Source of the DNA: Candidatus Roizmanbacteria bacterium CG_4_9_14_0_2_um_filter_38_17
GTDB lineage: Bacteria; Patescibacteriota; Microgenomatia; GCA-00278855
DNA: 49,753 nucleotides
Direction of reading: 5' to 3'
Assembly (NCBI GenBank): GCA_002788855.1
Contig: PFSB01000010.1
Coordinates: 1-49,753 of the forward strand
The position numbers and the translations under genes are program-made. Below are positions 8,280-16,782 of the stretch, piece after piece; position 1 is the first letter of the stretch, and each line of letters starts with the position of its first letter. A model generated the notes under the pieces. The model made no database searches. It was not told where the DNA came from and worked only from the letters and a program-made list of their open reading frames with translations.

Positions 8280-10639
8280 TAGATTACAAAGTTAAGGAGG
8301 CGACCTGGGACAAAGATGGTCTTTTTAGGCTCGCTCAAGAGATATTTTTTTACATTAGGAAGCTCTCTGGCTAATTTTTCTATTTCGCTTTGTATTTTTG
8401 ACTGCTCACAACTTACTTCAAGAGTTTGGCGCAGCTTGCCGTTGACCTGAACAGGAATGGTGATTATGTCTTCTTTCACCTGATTTTCATCAAATTTAGG
8501 CCAGAGCTCCAGATGAACTGAAGCAAACTCTTCATCATTAGTAAGACTCTGGTATATCTCTTCGGAAACATAGGGAGCAAGCGGGGCAATTATCTTGATA
8601 GCACTAATTGCGTCCTCTTTGCTTAAAACCTGATCAGTTTCTCGCCAGACATTAACTAATTCCATGTATCTGGCAATGGCCGTGTTGTACTTAAAAGAGG
8701 CAATATCTTCCCCCATCTGTTTAATGGTCTGGTTTAGCTTGCGCAAAAGCTTATTAGTTGTTTTAGCTTTCACTTTTTGGCTGTCTGTAAATAAGCTCCA
8801 GCATCGAAGTAGGAAACGATTCATACCTGCCATGCTGGTGTCTCGAAAATCTCCACCTTGGCTGTAAGGACCTACAAACATTAAATACATTCGTAGTGTG
8901 TCCGCACCATATTTGTCTATATAATCATCTGGAACGATGACATTGCCACGGCTTTTACTCATTTTAGCTCCATCTTTGATAATCAGCCCGTGGCTAAAAA
9001 GGAAAGGGAAAGGTTCCTCGAAATCCAGCATTCCCCAGTCATGAAGGGCAATCGTAACAAAGCGTGCGTATAATAAATGTAAAACGGCGTGCTCTGCTCC
9101 CCCAATGTACGCATTAACCGGCAGCCACTTCTTAGTCAACCCTTCATCCCACGGCACATCGAGAAGCGGGTTCTCTATATTTTTCTTGACGCTGGGGTAG
9201 CGCAGGAAGTACCATGAACTATCTAAAAAGGTATCAGAAACGTCAGTCTCACGCTTAGCTTTACCTCCACAGTTGGGGCACTTTGTATATAACCACGCGT
9301 CTGGTGCTTTTTCTAGTGGCCCTTTTCCATCGCCTTTAGGCTCCCAGTCAGAGACAGCTGGAAGTAAAACCGGCAATTGGTCTTCAGGTACAGGCTGCCA
9401 GCCTTGTCCGCCGGGGAGGCGCGCGCATTTTTCACAATAAACCATAGGTATGGGTGGACCCCAGTACCTCTGCCTGGAAATAAGCCAATCTCTAAGGTGG
9501 TAGTTTGTTTTTTTAACACCGGCATCTTTGTCCTCTAGCAGCTTAAAGACCTCATCTTTATCCGCCAGTTTATCTATAGTTGGTAGGTTAAACTTTGCTG
9601 CGAAAGCTGCATCGCGCTCGTCGTGGGCAGGAACAGACATTATTGCCCCAGTACCATAATCCATGAGTACAAAATCAGCTATCCAGATTGGGATTCTATT
9701 ACCCGTAATCGGGTGAATAGCTTCAAAACCAGTATCCGCGCCTGTTTTGTCTTTCTCTGTTGCTTTGCGTTTTTGTTCGGTCTTTTTTAGAGCCTGCAAT
9801 TTGTATTCCTTGGCTTCCTTGGAGATATTGAGCTTGTTTAAGATGGGATGATCTGGAGCTATAACGATAAAAGTTGCTCCATAAATAGTGTCTGGGCGTG
9901 TTGTAAAAGTCCAGATTTTTTCAGCTGTTTTAGCTACTTCCCAGGCTATCTCTAGACCTTCGGACCTACCTATCCATTGTCTTTGGGCGCTTTTTATTTT
10001 GTTGGGCCAGTCTATTTTTTCGATGTTCTCGAGTAATTTATCCGCATAGTTAGTAATCTTAAAGAACCACTGCTCCATTTCTTTGCGCTCGACCTCATTT
10101 TTACAGCGTTCACAAACCCCTGACTCTACCTGCTCGTCAGCCAGCACTGTCTTACAACTTGGGCACCAGTTCACCATTGCTTTCCCCCGGTAGGCTAAAC
10201 CTTTTTTGTACATCTGAATAAACAACCACTGAGTCCATTTGTAGTATTCGGGATCATAGGTTTCAAGTTTATTATTCCAGGCAAACCCGTTGCCAATGCG
10301 GGCAAGCTGTTCATAGAAACGTTTTTGGCTTACCTTGGCCAGCTTAGCTGGGTGCTTGCCTAGTTTAATAGCGTAGTTTTCTGAATGAATACCAAACCCA
10401 TCTAGCCCAATAGGTTCAAATACGTCGTATCCCTGCTGTCTCTGAAAACGACCGTAAACATCTGCTCCTGTAAACGCGTACATGTTCCCTACGTGAAGAC
10501 CCTCAGCGGAGGGATACGGGAACATCATGAGGTTGTAGAAGGGTTTTTTGGCTTTGTCTAGGTCCACTTGATATGTCTTATTTTGATCCCATTTGACTCT
10601 CCATTTAGCTTCAACATCTGTGTGTTTATATTGTTTCAT
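8279..10639 (-). CDS. leuS: leucyl-tRNA synthetase
   Basis: A class I aminoacyl-tRNA synthetase of 786 aa that charges tRNA-Leu. The HIGH-type motif is in PYPSAEGLHVGNMY. Zinc ribbons are CPSC...CERC and a later CPNC. The editing domain has WTFTTRPDTIYGATF, and the class signature is AKMSKSRGN. A short anticodon-binding and C-terminal domain completes it. The start is the ATG at 10639: TATAAT (minus strand, 10646-10651) ends 6 nt before it, so the transcript should be leaderless. The TTG start 15 nt upstream overlaps the -10 box. Confidence 0.97.
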   Translation of the reverse strand: MKQYKHTDVEAKWRVKWDQNKTYQVDLDKAKKPFYNLMMFPYPSAEGLHVGNMYAFTGADVYGRFQRQQGYDVFEPIGLDGFGIHSENYAIKLGKHPAKLAKVSQKRFYEQLARIGNGFAWNNKLETYDPEYYKWTQWLFIQMYKKGLAYRGKAMVNWCPSCKTVLADEQVESGVCERCKNEVERKEMEQWFFKITNYADKLLENIEKIDWPNKIKSAQRQWIGRSEGLEIAWEVAKTAEKIWTFTTRPDTIYGATFIVIAPDHPILNKLNISKEAKEYKLQALKKTEQKRKATEKDKTGADTGFEAIHPITGNRIPIWIADFVLMDYGTGAIMSVPAHDERDAAFAAKFNLPTIDKLADKDEVFKLLEDKDAGVKKTNYHLRDWLISRQRYWGPPIPMVYCEKCARLPGGQGWQPVPEDQLPVLLPAVSDWEPKGDGKGPLEKAPDAWLYTKCPNCGGKAKRETDVSDTFLDSSWYFLRYPSVKKNIENPLLDVPWDEGLTKKWLPVNAYIGGAEHAVLHLLYARFVTIALHDWGMLDFEEPFPFLFSHGLIIKDGAKMSKSRGNVIVPDDYIDKYGADTLRMYLMFVGPYSQGGDFRDTSMAGMNRFLLRCWSLFTDSQKVKAKTTNKLLRKLNQTIKQMGEDIASFKYNTAIARYMELVNVWRETDQVLSKEDAISAIKIIAPLAPYVSEEIYQSLTNDEEFASVHLELWPKFDENQVKEDIITIPVQVNGKLRQTLEVSCEQSKIQSEIEKLARELPNVKKYLLSEPKKTIFVPGRLLNFVI

Positions 10640-10645
10640 TGCTAG

Positions 10646-10651
10646 ATTATA
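10646..10651 (-). promoter_or_regulatory. -10 box of leuS (leaderless)
   Basis: TATAAT on the minus strand, 6 nt before the leuS ATG. No good -35 is seen at 17 nt; TTGACC inside the neighbouring palindrome is 21 nt away. Confidence 0.65.
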
Positions 10652-10669
10652 CAATAATGAAATCGCTCA

Positions 10670-10712
10670 CAGGGTCAAACCCTGCTAGCTAAGGTAGCAG
10701 GGTTTGACCCTG
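10670..10712. repeat. large palindrome between leuS and 10753 gene
   Basis: Perfect 18-bp inverted repeat: CAGGGTCAAACCCTGCTA (10670-10687), a 7-nt loop, and its complement (10695-10712). It lies in the divergent promoter region of leuS and the next gene, so a terminator role is unlikely. It shares the GGGTTTGACCC core with other palindromes here. Confidence 0.9.
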
Positions 10713-10739
10713 TTTTACTGTTTTACTTATACTTTTTGG

Positions 10740-10745
10740 TATACT
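10740..10745 (+). promoter_or_regulatory. -10 box of the 10753 gene
   Basis: TATACT, 7 nt before the ATG at 10753, predicting a leaderless mRNA. The -35 is weak. Confidence 0.6.
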
Positions 10746-10752
10746 TAAAGCT

Positions 10753-11763
10753 ATGAAGCATCTAAGTTCGATTATAACTATTTTATTCTTAGTACTTCTT
10801 CATAACCCCGTGCTTGCTCAGACGCTGGAAGGGGCCGATGTACAGATTGAGGTTCACAATATTGAGATTAAGTCCTCGACAAAAAATGCCAAAGCTCCAC
10901 AAGCTTCAGCTGAATTTATCAATGAAGGCTATCTACTTCAGACACTTGCTGTGGATAAAACAGTGTCTCGTCCATTTACTAGCTCACCTCAGTCTTACCT
11001 TCTGCGAGCCAAGCCCGGAATTGGCCTATCCCTGCCTCTAGAGATTAACAACTACCAATCAGCAGTGGTTTTGGACCTAGCCGTTGTACCGTTTAATTCA
11101 CAATCCTCAATTGACTGTAATGTTGTAGAGGTATCAGCGTGTGACGCCTTGGATTGGTTATCTATAAGCAAAGAAGCCCAAAAACTATTTATGGAAGCTG
11201 AGGAAGCAAGGGAGCTTCAACTAGATCTAACTATCCCCGAGGATGCCAGCGAGGGTGATTATTATCTTTCTATCCGCTTAGGTGAATATAATAAACCATA
11301 TCATTATACCTCAACTGAGCTCTATATTACCGTAACAAAAGATGGCATAATACAACAAAATGTATCAGTTGATGGCTTAAAGATAGCTGATTCTTTATTG
11401 TTTATCCCCCACATACCTACTGTTGTGTTTGGAGATCAAGCTCACGAGCTACTTGTGCAAATAAGCAATGGGTCTCCTGTTTATGGAGTTACAGACTTTG
11501 ATATTAGAATAAGATCGCTACTGGGTTTTGAACAAGTAATAGCTGCGCCTATAAAGGTAGTATTGGGGAACACAACAACCCAGCTGACGGTTGATGTGGA
11601 AAAACTGCCGTTTGGACTGTTAATCCTATCCCCTAGCGATAATGTTAAAATTCCCGCACTTGCCTTTCCTAATCCTATAGTCTCGCTAGTTGTACTCGGA
11701 CTGGTTGTTGTGTCAATTTGGTCCTTCATAATTGTTAAAAGGATGCACCACTCTCACAAGTAA
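10753..11763 (+). CDS. secreted, C-terminally membrane-anchored protein
   Basis: A 336-aa protein with a cleavable-type signal peptide (residues 1-22, ending NPVLAQ), a beta-rich body of about 280 residues, and a C-terminal membrane helix (about 305-328) followed by KRMHHSHK. The layout is that of a surface protein held by a C-terminal anchor. The stretch IPEDASEGDYYLSIRLGEY resembles Ig-like domains of the DUF916/NEW3 kind, but this is a weak resemblance and I give no function. It stands at the head of an envelope gene block. Confidence 0.85.
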   Translation: MKHLSSIITILFLVLLHNPVLAQTLEGADVQIEVHNIEIKSSTKNAKAPQASAEFINEGYLLQTLAVDKTVSRPFTSSPQSYLLRAKPGIGLSLPLEINNYQSAVVLDLAVVPFNSQSSIDCNVVEVSACDALDWLSISKEAQKLFMEAEEARELQLDLTIPEDASEGDYYLSIRLGEYNKPYHYTSTELYITVTKDGIIQQNVSVDGLKIADSLLFIPHIPTVVFGDQAHELLVQISNGSPVYGVTDFDIRIRSLLGFEQVIAAPIKVVLGNTTTQLTVDVEKLPFGLLILSPSDNVKIPALAFPNPIVSLVVLGLVVVSIWSFIIVKRMHHSHK

Positions 11764-12250
11764 CCATATATTAGTTACCAAAACAAGCGAAACAAAGCAA
11801 GACCCTACATGCAATGGAAGGTCTTGCCTTAAGTTGAGAGGATAGAACATTCACTCGCTTAAGGTCGATCTCTTTACTAAAGCAAAGTGAACGACCTTGT
11901 CTTGTTCACTTTTGATAGCTCATATACGTTGCTCTATTTTCGTCCTTTGGCCCGCTAAATCAATCTAAACTCCCTATCCAATAATTCTAGCACTTGGTAT
12001 CCTTAACTGATAAAATACCTTTTTCCCGTGATTGAGTACTGAGAGAAGAATCAAAACCTTCTACTTGGTGTATATGGATATACCCTAAAAGGGTACCTAG
12101 ACATGTCTACATTTTTGTATACCAAAAACAGAGACGTTGTTTTTTTCACACACAAGCTTCGCCTGTACACCTGCTTTTCGCGCTGCTTTGCGTGAATTAA
12201 GTATTGTTATAATTAGTATAATCCTTTATAATTTAGGTATATTATAAATC
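11764..12250. other. gene-free repeat region
   Basis: 487 bp without a gene. It holds the second GCGAAACAA hairpin (11787-11834), a looser inverted repeat AAGGTCG ... CGACCTT (about 11864-11894) with further CTTGTTCACTT sequence, then AT-rich DNA with several TATAAT-like boxes leading to the 12251 gene. TATATT at 12238-12243 is 7 nt before the ATG. Confidence 0.6.
11787..11834. repeat. GCGAAACAAGG hairpin element, copy 2
   Basis: Starts AAGCGAAACAAAG. Stem GCAAGACC (11797-11804) pairs with GGTCTTGC (11820-11827), then CTTAAGTTGAG. It aligns with the element at 8225-8279, whose stem is GCGAGGCC/GGCCTTGC, so pairing is kept although the bases changed. A more diverged third copy is near 32880-32932. 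Confidence 0.75.
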
Positions 12251-13573
12251 ATGCGGGAATCACTTCTCCTACAAAAATATAAGTCTTATCTTGAGAGTAC
12301 TAATGTATCCACAGCTACTGTGGATAACTATGTGGCTGATGTTGTCTTTTTTTTGGGTTGGTTGATCACCTACTTACCTTCCCATGGATATAGCATAAGC
12401 ACCGCACAGCCTTCTGCATATATTTCTTATGTAGATAATGCTATCGTAGGAGAGTTCTCTGCTCATCTTTCTCGAGGAACTTTTTCGAATTCAACGGTTG
12501 CAAGGAAAGTTGCGGGCTTAAAAAGTTTCTTTAAGTTTGTAGTCACGGAGGGATATTTGACTACTGACCCATTTTTGAACTTCAACATAGATCCACTTAA
12601 TCATAGCCGTTCTACTCTAAGCTCATTTCGTACTTGGCTTCAGAGAAAAAAAGTAACTGATCATACTATAAAAAACTATATCAGTGATATACGGCATTTA
12701 CTACATAATGAGGTTAAACTTATTCCAGAGTCTATTAGGGCCTACCTTATACTACTGGACAAACAATATAGTAAGGCCTCTTATAAAAGAAAGTTGGCAA
12801 GTATACGCAAATTTATTGACTTTATGGAGTCGGTCACAAAACTTGATCAGCAAGCAGCAACTACCTTAAAAAAAGAGCTACTCATAAATACCAATGTTGC
12901 AGATGTTGCATTAAAGGTAGATGTTGTACCAAAAAATGAACCAGACTTAACAATAGACGAGCCTAAATCAAGCATTACTGCCTCTCTCAGGCCTCTTTTT
13001 TCTTCTCACTTTTCCTTGGTGCTACTATTTTTAATCTTATCTTCCAACATATTCCTACTAGGTAGGATGAATACCTCCCTTTCATCGGCTATAAACGCTA
13101 CAACTGACATCTTAGATAAAGGGTCTGCAGGCTCGGTTGAGGATAGTCTTACTGTTACTATTCCTTTTACAGGCAAGCTTAAAGATATGTTTGGAATCCC
13201 ACTATCATATGAAAATGAATTCAGTTTTTCTTTATATCCCACCAGCGACGCTATAGACCCTATCTATAGCACCGGTCGCTGCTCCACTACTCCCGGTAGC
13301 AGTGGTAATTTTACAGTTATCTTAGGTCAAGATTGTGGTCATCCGATTCCTTATTCATTACTACAGCAATACCCCGAAGTATATCTAGGAGCCAGCGTAG
13401 GATTTGGACCTGAGCTCAAACCCAGAATCGCGCTGAAACGTTTTGAGTTTGGCTACGTTGCGCCTACCCCTACTCCTACTCCTGTTATGAGAATTGCTCC
13501 GCTATTTCTTGATGATGAGCTATCTACTCTCTCGGCAGAGCTTGCAACAACAAGCGCAAGTCTTTCTAATTAA
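12251..13573 (+). CDS. membrane protein with tandem recombinase-like core-binding domains
   Basis: A 440-aa protein of unusual build. Residues about 5-105 and 120-205 each resemble the helical N-terminal SAM-like (core-binding) domain of XerC/D tyrosine recombinases (TVDNYVADVVFFLGWL, NSTVARKVAGLKSFFKFV; then HTIKNYISDIRHLLHN, ASYKRKLASIRKFIDFM). The catalytic domain with its R-H-R-Y residues is absent. A membrane helix follows (about 251-270), then about 170 outside residues with a Cys pair (GRCSTTPG, GQDCGHP) and an APTPTPTP linker. I infer an inside DNA-binding-type head and an outside domain; it cannot be an active integrase. -10 TATATT lies 7 nt upstream. Confidence 0.8.
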   Translation: MRESLLLQKYKSYLESTNVSTATVDNYVADVVFFLGWLITYLPSHGYSISTAQPSAYISYVDNAIVGEFSAHLSRGTFSNSTVARKVAGLKSFFKFVVTEGYLTTDPFLNFNIDPLNHSRSTLSSFRTWLQRKKVTDHTIKNYISDIRHLLHNEVKLIPESIRAYLILLDKQYSKASYKRKLASIRKFIDFMESVTKLDQQAATTLKKELLINTNVADVALKVDVVPKNEPDLTIDEPKSSITASLRPLFSSHFSLVLLFLILSSNIFLLGRMNTSLSSAINATTDILDKGSAGSVEDSLTVTIPFTGKLKDMFGIPLSYENEFSFSLYPTSDAIDPIYSTGRCSTTPGSSGNFTVILGQDCGHPIPYSLLQQYPEVYLGASVGFGPELKPRIALKRFEFGYVAPTPTPTPVMRIAPLFLDDELSTLSAELATTSASLSN

Positions 13574-13894
13574 GGTTAATTCTACAAGCTAAATGCCCTA
13601 CTCCAATTGTGTAGCAGTTAACCATCTTTGAGTGATAAATAAATAATCTACAAATACCAATATGGAATTACAAATTTCTACTAATTTTGAGTATTTATTT
13701 AAAAAATCTATTTCTCGCGACTAAAATTAGTCAAACGTATCATTTTGTAGCTTTACATCTCTTTTTTGGTCTTATATAACTATCATACTACTACTTAACT
13801 ACATCATATTTACCACTTGACATTTGCATTAACACTAGTTTATAGTGGTATTAGAAATACGTTCTCGTGACGAGAAATTAAGTAAAAACTAAGC
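13574..13894. other. intergenic region with MerR-gene promoter
   Basis: 321 bp, AT-rich, without a gene. The last 80 bp hold the promoter and palindrome of the next gene. TTTCTCGCGA near 13710 resembles half of the palindrome at 13862-13876. I see nothing else. Confidence 0.5.
13817..13876 (+). promoter_or_regulatory. promoter and palindromic operator of membrane MerR gene
   Basis: TTGACA (13817-13822), 18 nt, TATAGT (13841-13846). About 10-24 nt after the expected transcription start lies a 7-1-7 palindrome, TTCTCGT-G-ACGAGAA (13862-13876). It could be an autoregulatory site for the MerR-type domain (inference). Confidence 0.7.
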
Positions 13895-14518
13895 GTGAAA
13901 AATATTGACCAAAGCATAGATAAATATATTAGCGTATCCGCAATAGTGAGAAATGCTAAAGAGGCTGGGTATGACTTCGGCAGTGGTAATCCAATTAATC
14001 GCATTCGCCATTACATCAAGCTAGGCTTGCTACCACATATGTTACGTCAACAGTCAGGTCCACACCTTTCTTATACTGAAGGATTTTTACCTCTCTACTC
14101 TATAGTCCTGCTTTTGAAAATACAGGATCTAAAGCAACAAGGAAGAAATATAGATGAGATTCAGGTGCTCATAAGTGATGAGCTTGCGCATTATAAGAGA
14201 TCTGAGCTATTGGCTAAGTTAGGTGACTTTAACCGACCCGCTAACGCTTTTTACTCCACCTTGCTTGTTCTTTCCACGTTAGTGGTTGTATTTTCTTTAC
14301 ATACACCCCATGTTGAGACTGTGTTTGGAAATGTAGGTCAAGTCCAACCAGCTAAACAACTGGAAATAAAAGATGGACTAGAAAATATATCTGTTTCCAA
14401 TAAGACTGGTAATAAGATTCCCGATGTCTTGGGCTTGGATATATCCCTTAAGGATAAGCCTGAACCAGAAAATATGGATTTACTGTTTTATAAGAGTGTA
14501 CATAGTTGTATCAACTAA
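13895..14518 (+). CDS. membrane-anchored MerR-type DNA-binding protein
   Basis: A 207-aa protein. Residues about 10-105 resemble a MerR winged-helix domain (YISVSAIVRNAKEAG, then NRIRHYIKLGLLPHM, SYTEGFLPLYSIVLLLKIQ, QGRNIDEIQVLI). About 119-137 is one membrane helix, followed by about 70 polar residues outside. MerR proteins are normally soluble, so this resembles ToxR/CadC-like one-component signalling in layout only. It starts at GTG 13895, sits next to another DNA-binding-type membrane protein, and precedes polymer-ligase genes that it may control (inference). Confidence 0.75.
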   Translation: MKNIDQSIDKYISVSAIVRNAKEAGYDFGSGNPINRIRHYIKLGLLPHMLRQQSGPHLSYTEGFLPLYSIVLLLKIQDLKQQGRNIDEIQVLISDELAHYKRSELLAKLGDFNRPANAFYSTLLVLSTLVVVFSLHTPHVETVFGNVGQVQPAKQLEIKDGLENISVSNKTGNKIPDVLGLDISLKDKPEPENMDLLFYKSVHSCIN

Positions 14519-14570
14519 TAGTTGACAGTAAGTTTTTGTCTATGATACAGTCTCGTTTATTGAAATAAAA

Positions 14571-14596
14571 ATGGGTAAACCATGAAACAAATGAAA
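14571..14596 (+). repeat. GGTAAACCATGAAACAAATG translation-start repeat, copy 1
   Basis: The sequence ATGGGTAAACC followed by ATGAAACAAATGAAA contains the start codon of the next gene (14582). The same unit surrounds the start at 15801-15844 and lies in the rpsA leader at 39991-40014 (minus). Confidence 0.85.
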
Positions 14597-15796
14597 CTAT
14601 TTAGAAACATAATATTATATTTGGTCAGTTTTCTTTTGCCTGTCTTCTTCTTGCCAGCAGTTTTTGGAGACTCCATTGGGATTCCTAAATTATTAGTGCT
14701 TCTTGTTGGTAATGTTGGACTACTTCTGTTCTGGGCATACGAAGTTTACCGCACGGGCTCCCTAAGATGGATGAGCACCTCTTTTGATATGCCACTATTA
14801 GCTTTGGCAGTTTCTTATATTGCAGGCGCTATATTTGCCTCATCTAATACCATTGGCTCTTTGTTATCTCCCGCCGCGGCGGGAGCGATGTTAATGTTGA
14901 TACTATTCTATATTCTAGTAGTCCAAACAAAAGCTATAGTGAGTAAACAGAGTGACATTCATATGTTTCATGGTTTACCTATAGAGGCAAATGCAGACAA
15001 ACTGCCAATTGCTAGATTTGTTACCATGATAAGCAATAGTGATTATGCTTTAGTAAATGGCTTACTACACGGAGCGCTTGTGGTTGCAGTGTGGAATCTT
15101 ATAAATGTTGGCATGGAGTTAGCAAACTTTAGTTACACAACTAATATTGGACAGGTGACCCTGCAATTTCCATTATCACAGCTGTCGCCCCTGGGGGACG
15201 TTATCTCTCAAGCTGTATTTTTGTTAATTGTGCTTGCATATCTACTTCTTAACCTACCTAAGCGCGGTCTATTTGGCTACATCTGCCTTGCAATCTTATC
15301 GTTGGGAATTATAGGAACTGGATACGTGTTATCTCAAGTTTCTCCTTTTCCTTTATTACCGTTTAAGTTTGGCTGGATTATAGCAATTGAAAGCTTTAAA
15401 AATGCTCCGATATTTGGAGTTGGGCCTGATGGATTCATTACTGCCTTTACTCGTTATAAACCAGCAAGTATTAATTTGACTGATTATTGGACTGCTTCCT
15501 TTGGTCTCTCTAGTAATATGTATTTTCATTTATTAACTACAGTGGGAATATTGGGACTTGGAAGCTACCTATTGCTAGTGCGTAGAGTGCACGTTCTATT
15601 TAGACATGCTGAGAAAAACAATAAGGGCATTTTGAGAGTTATATTAGGTATCTTTTTAATTCAGCTACTTATACCGTTTGGTATGACTTTGCTATTTGCT
15701 CAACTGGTTCTGCTTCTAGAGTACGGCGTGAAGTCTAGTTCGCCTGCTACAAAAATTAAGTTGGTTAAGATTTCTGACGCATTTAATGTTGATTAA
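14582..15796 (+). CDS. O-antigen-ligase-like polytopic membrane protein (1)
   Basis: A 404-aa protein with about ten membrane helices and the Wzy/O-antigen-ligase region near its end: IAIESFKNAPIFGVGPDGFITAF, then a long outside loop and SNMYFHLLTTVGILGLGSYLLLV. The family transfers lipid-linked glycans or polymerises them at the outer face of the membrane; here the acceptor is unknown. It is shorter than the common 600-800 aa ligase-TPR fusions of this group, and a TPR protein is encoded separately right after. The start MKQMK lies within a repeated translation-start sequence. Confidence 0.82.
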   Translation: MKQMKLFRNIILYLVSFLLPVFFLPAVFGDSIGIPKLLVLLVGNVGLLLFWAYEVYRTGSLRWMSTSFDMPLLALAVSYIAGAIFASSNTIGSLLSPAAAGAMLMLILFYILVVQTKAIVSKQSDIHMFHGLPIEANADKLPIARFVTMISNSDYALVNGLLHGALVVAVWNLINVGMELANFSYTTNIGQVTLQFPLSQLSPLGDVISQAVFLLIVLAYLLLNLPKRGLFGYICLAILSLGIIGTGYVLSQVSPFPLLPFKFGWIIAIESFKNAPIFGVGPDGFITAFTRYKPASINLTDYWTASFGLSSNMYFHLLTTVGILGLGSYLLLVRRVHVLFRHAEKNNKGILRVILGIFLIQLLIPFGMTLLFAQLVLLLEYGVKSSSPATKIKLVKISDAFNVD

Positions 15797-15800
15797 TTTA

Positions 15801-15844
15801 ATGGGTAAACCATGAAATCACGCTTAGCGTGATGAAACAAATGA
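15801..15844 (+). repeat. translation-start repeat copy 2, split by a 17-bp palindrome
   Basis: ATGGGTAAACCATGAA is followed by ATCACGC-TTA-GCGTGAT (15817-15833) and then by GAAACAAATGAA. Compared with 14571-14596 the 17-bp palindrome is an insertion, apparently with a short GA/AT overlap. This is direct evidence that such palindromes can insert. Confidence 0.8.
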
Positions 15845-16782
15845 ATAAACAAAATACAGTATTTAGCTACATAGTATTAACACTGGGTCTAGCTCTGGCG
15901 GGAGGGTTATCGTATGTAGGTTATAGAGTTGCTGCTGGAGAGTATGTATTCGGTAGATCAATAAGAGAAGCGGCTGCCAATCGTGGAGATGCAACTTACA
16001 ATTCACAGATTCAAGCTATTGGGCTCAATCCTTATGATATAAGATATAGACTGAGTTATGCTCAGACTAACCTTGCGATAGCTAATTCTTTAGCGGCTAA
16101 CAAAGACTTAACAGATCAAGATAGGCAGATTATTCAGCAGCTAGTAACTCAATCTATAGAGCAAGCAAAAAATGCCATAGCCATAGACAGCTTAAGAGCT
16201 GATAGCTGGGCGGTTCTAGCTAATATCTATCAGAGTCTCATAAATGTGGCAGAAGGATCAGATCAATGGGCAGTTGCTACATATCAGCAGGCGATTGCTG
16301 TTGATCCTAATAATGCACAGCTAAGGTTGGCATATGGTCAGTTATTATTTAGCTTAAATGAATTTGAGGCATCCCAACGTCAGTTTGAGCTAGCGGTTTC
16401 CTTAAAACAGGACTATACAAATGCTTTTTATAATCTTGCTTTTGCATACAGCAAGCAAGAGAAACTACTTCAAGCACAGTCGGCAATGACACAAGTATTA
16501 ACTTTAGTTGAAAGAGATTCGGACGATTATAAAAATGCTCAAGAGCGTTTAACTGAAATTAACGACTTGATTGTTCAAACCCAACCTCAACAGCCAGCTG
16601 AAGGCGCACAGGATGTACAAAATAATCAACAGGCAGTTACAAGTCCTTCCCCCACGCCTAAACCAGTGTTGTTTGGCCCTGAAGAGGCAACGAATGAGGC
16701 TTTTATGGAACCGCCACTAGAATTGGATGAGAAGAGCGCAGCTCCAAATGTAACCGTTGCTCCTACTAAAGCCACTCAGTAG
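15832..16782 (+). CDS. TPR protein with N-terminal membrane anchor
   Basis: A 316-aa protein. Residues about 10-32 form a signal anchor (YIVLTLGLALAGGLSYVGYRVAAG). The outside part contains at least three TPR units (IEQAKNAIAIDSLRADSWAVLA, AIAVDPNNAQLRLAYGQLLF, AVSLKQDYTNAFYNLAFAYS), ending in a Gln/Pro/Thr-rich tail. It corresponds to the TPR half often fused to O-antigen-ligase-like proteins in related genomes, so it probably works with the preceding gene. It overlaps the convergent PaaX-like gene by 7 bp. A GTG one codon upstream is also possible. Confidence 0.82.
   Translation: MKQMNKQNTVFSYIVLTLGLALAGGLSYVGYRVAAGEYVFGRSIREAAANRGDATYNSQIQAIGLNPYDIRYRLSYAQTNLAIANSLAANKDLTDQDRQIIQQLVTQSIEQAKNAIAIDSLRADSWAVLANIYQSLINVAEGSDQWAVATYQQAIAVDPNNAQLRLAYGQLLFSLNEFEASQRQFELAVSLKQDYTNAFYNLAFAYSKQEKLLQAQSAMTQVLTLVERDSDDYKNAQERLTEINDLIVQTQPQQPAEGAQDVQNNQQAVTSPSPTPKPVLFGPEEATNEAFMEPPLELDEKSAAPNVTVAPTKATQ

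Noticed and set aside
12251-13573. Active tyrosine recombinase
   Set aside because: The catalytic domain with R-H-R-Y residues is missing; a membrane helix and outside domain take its place.
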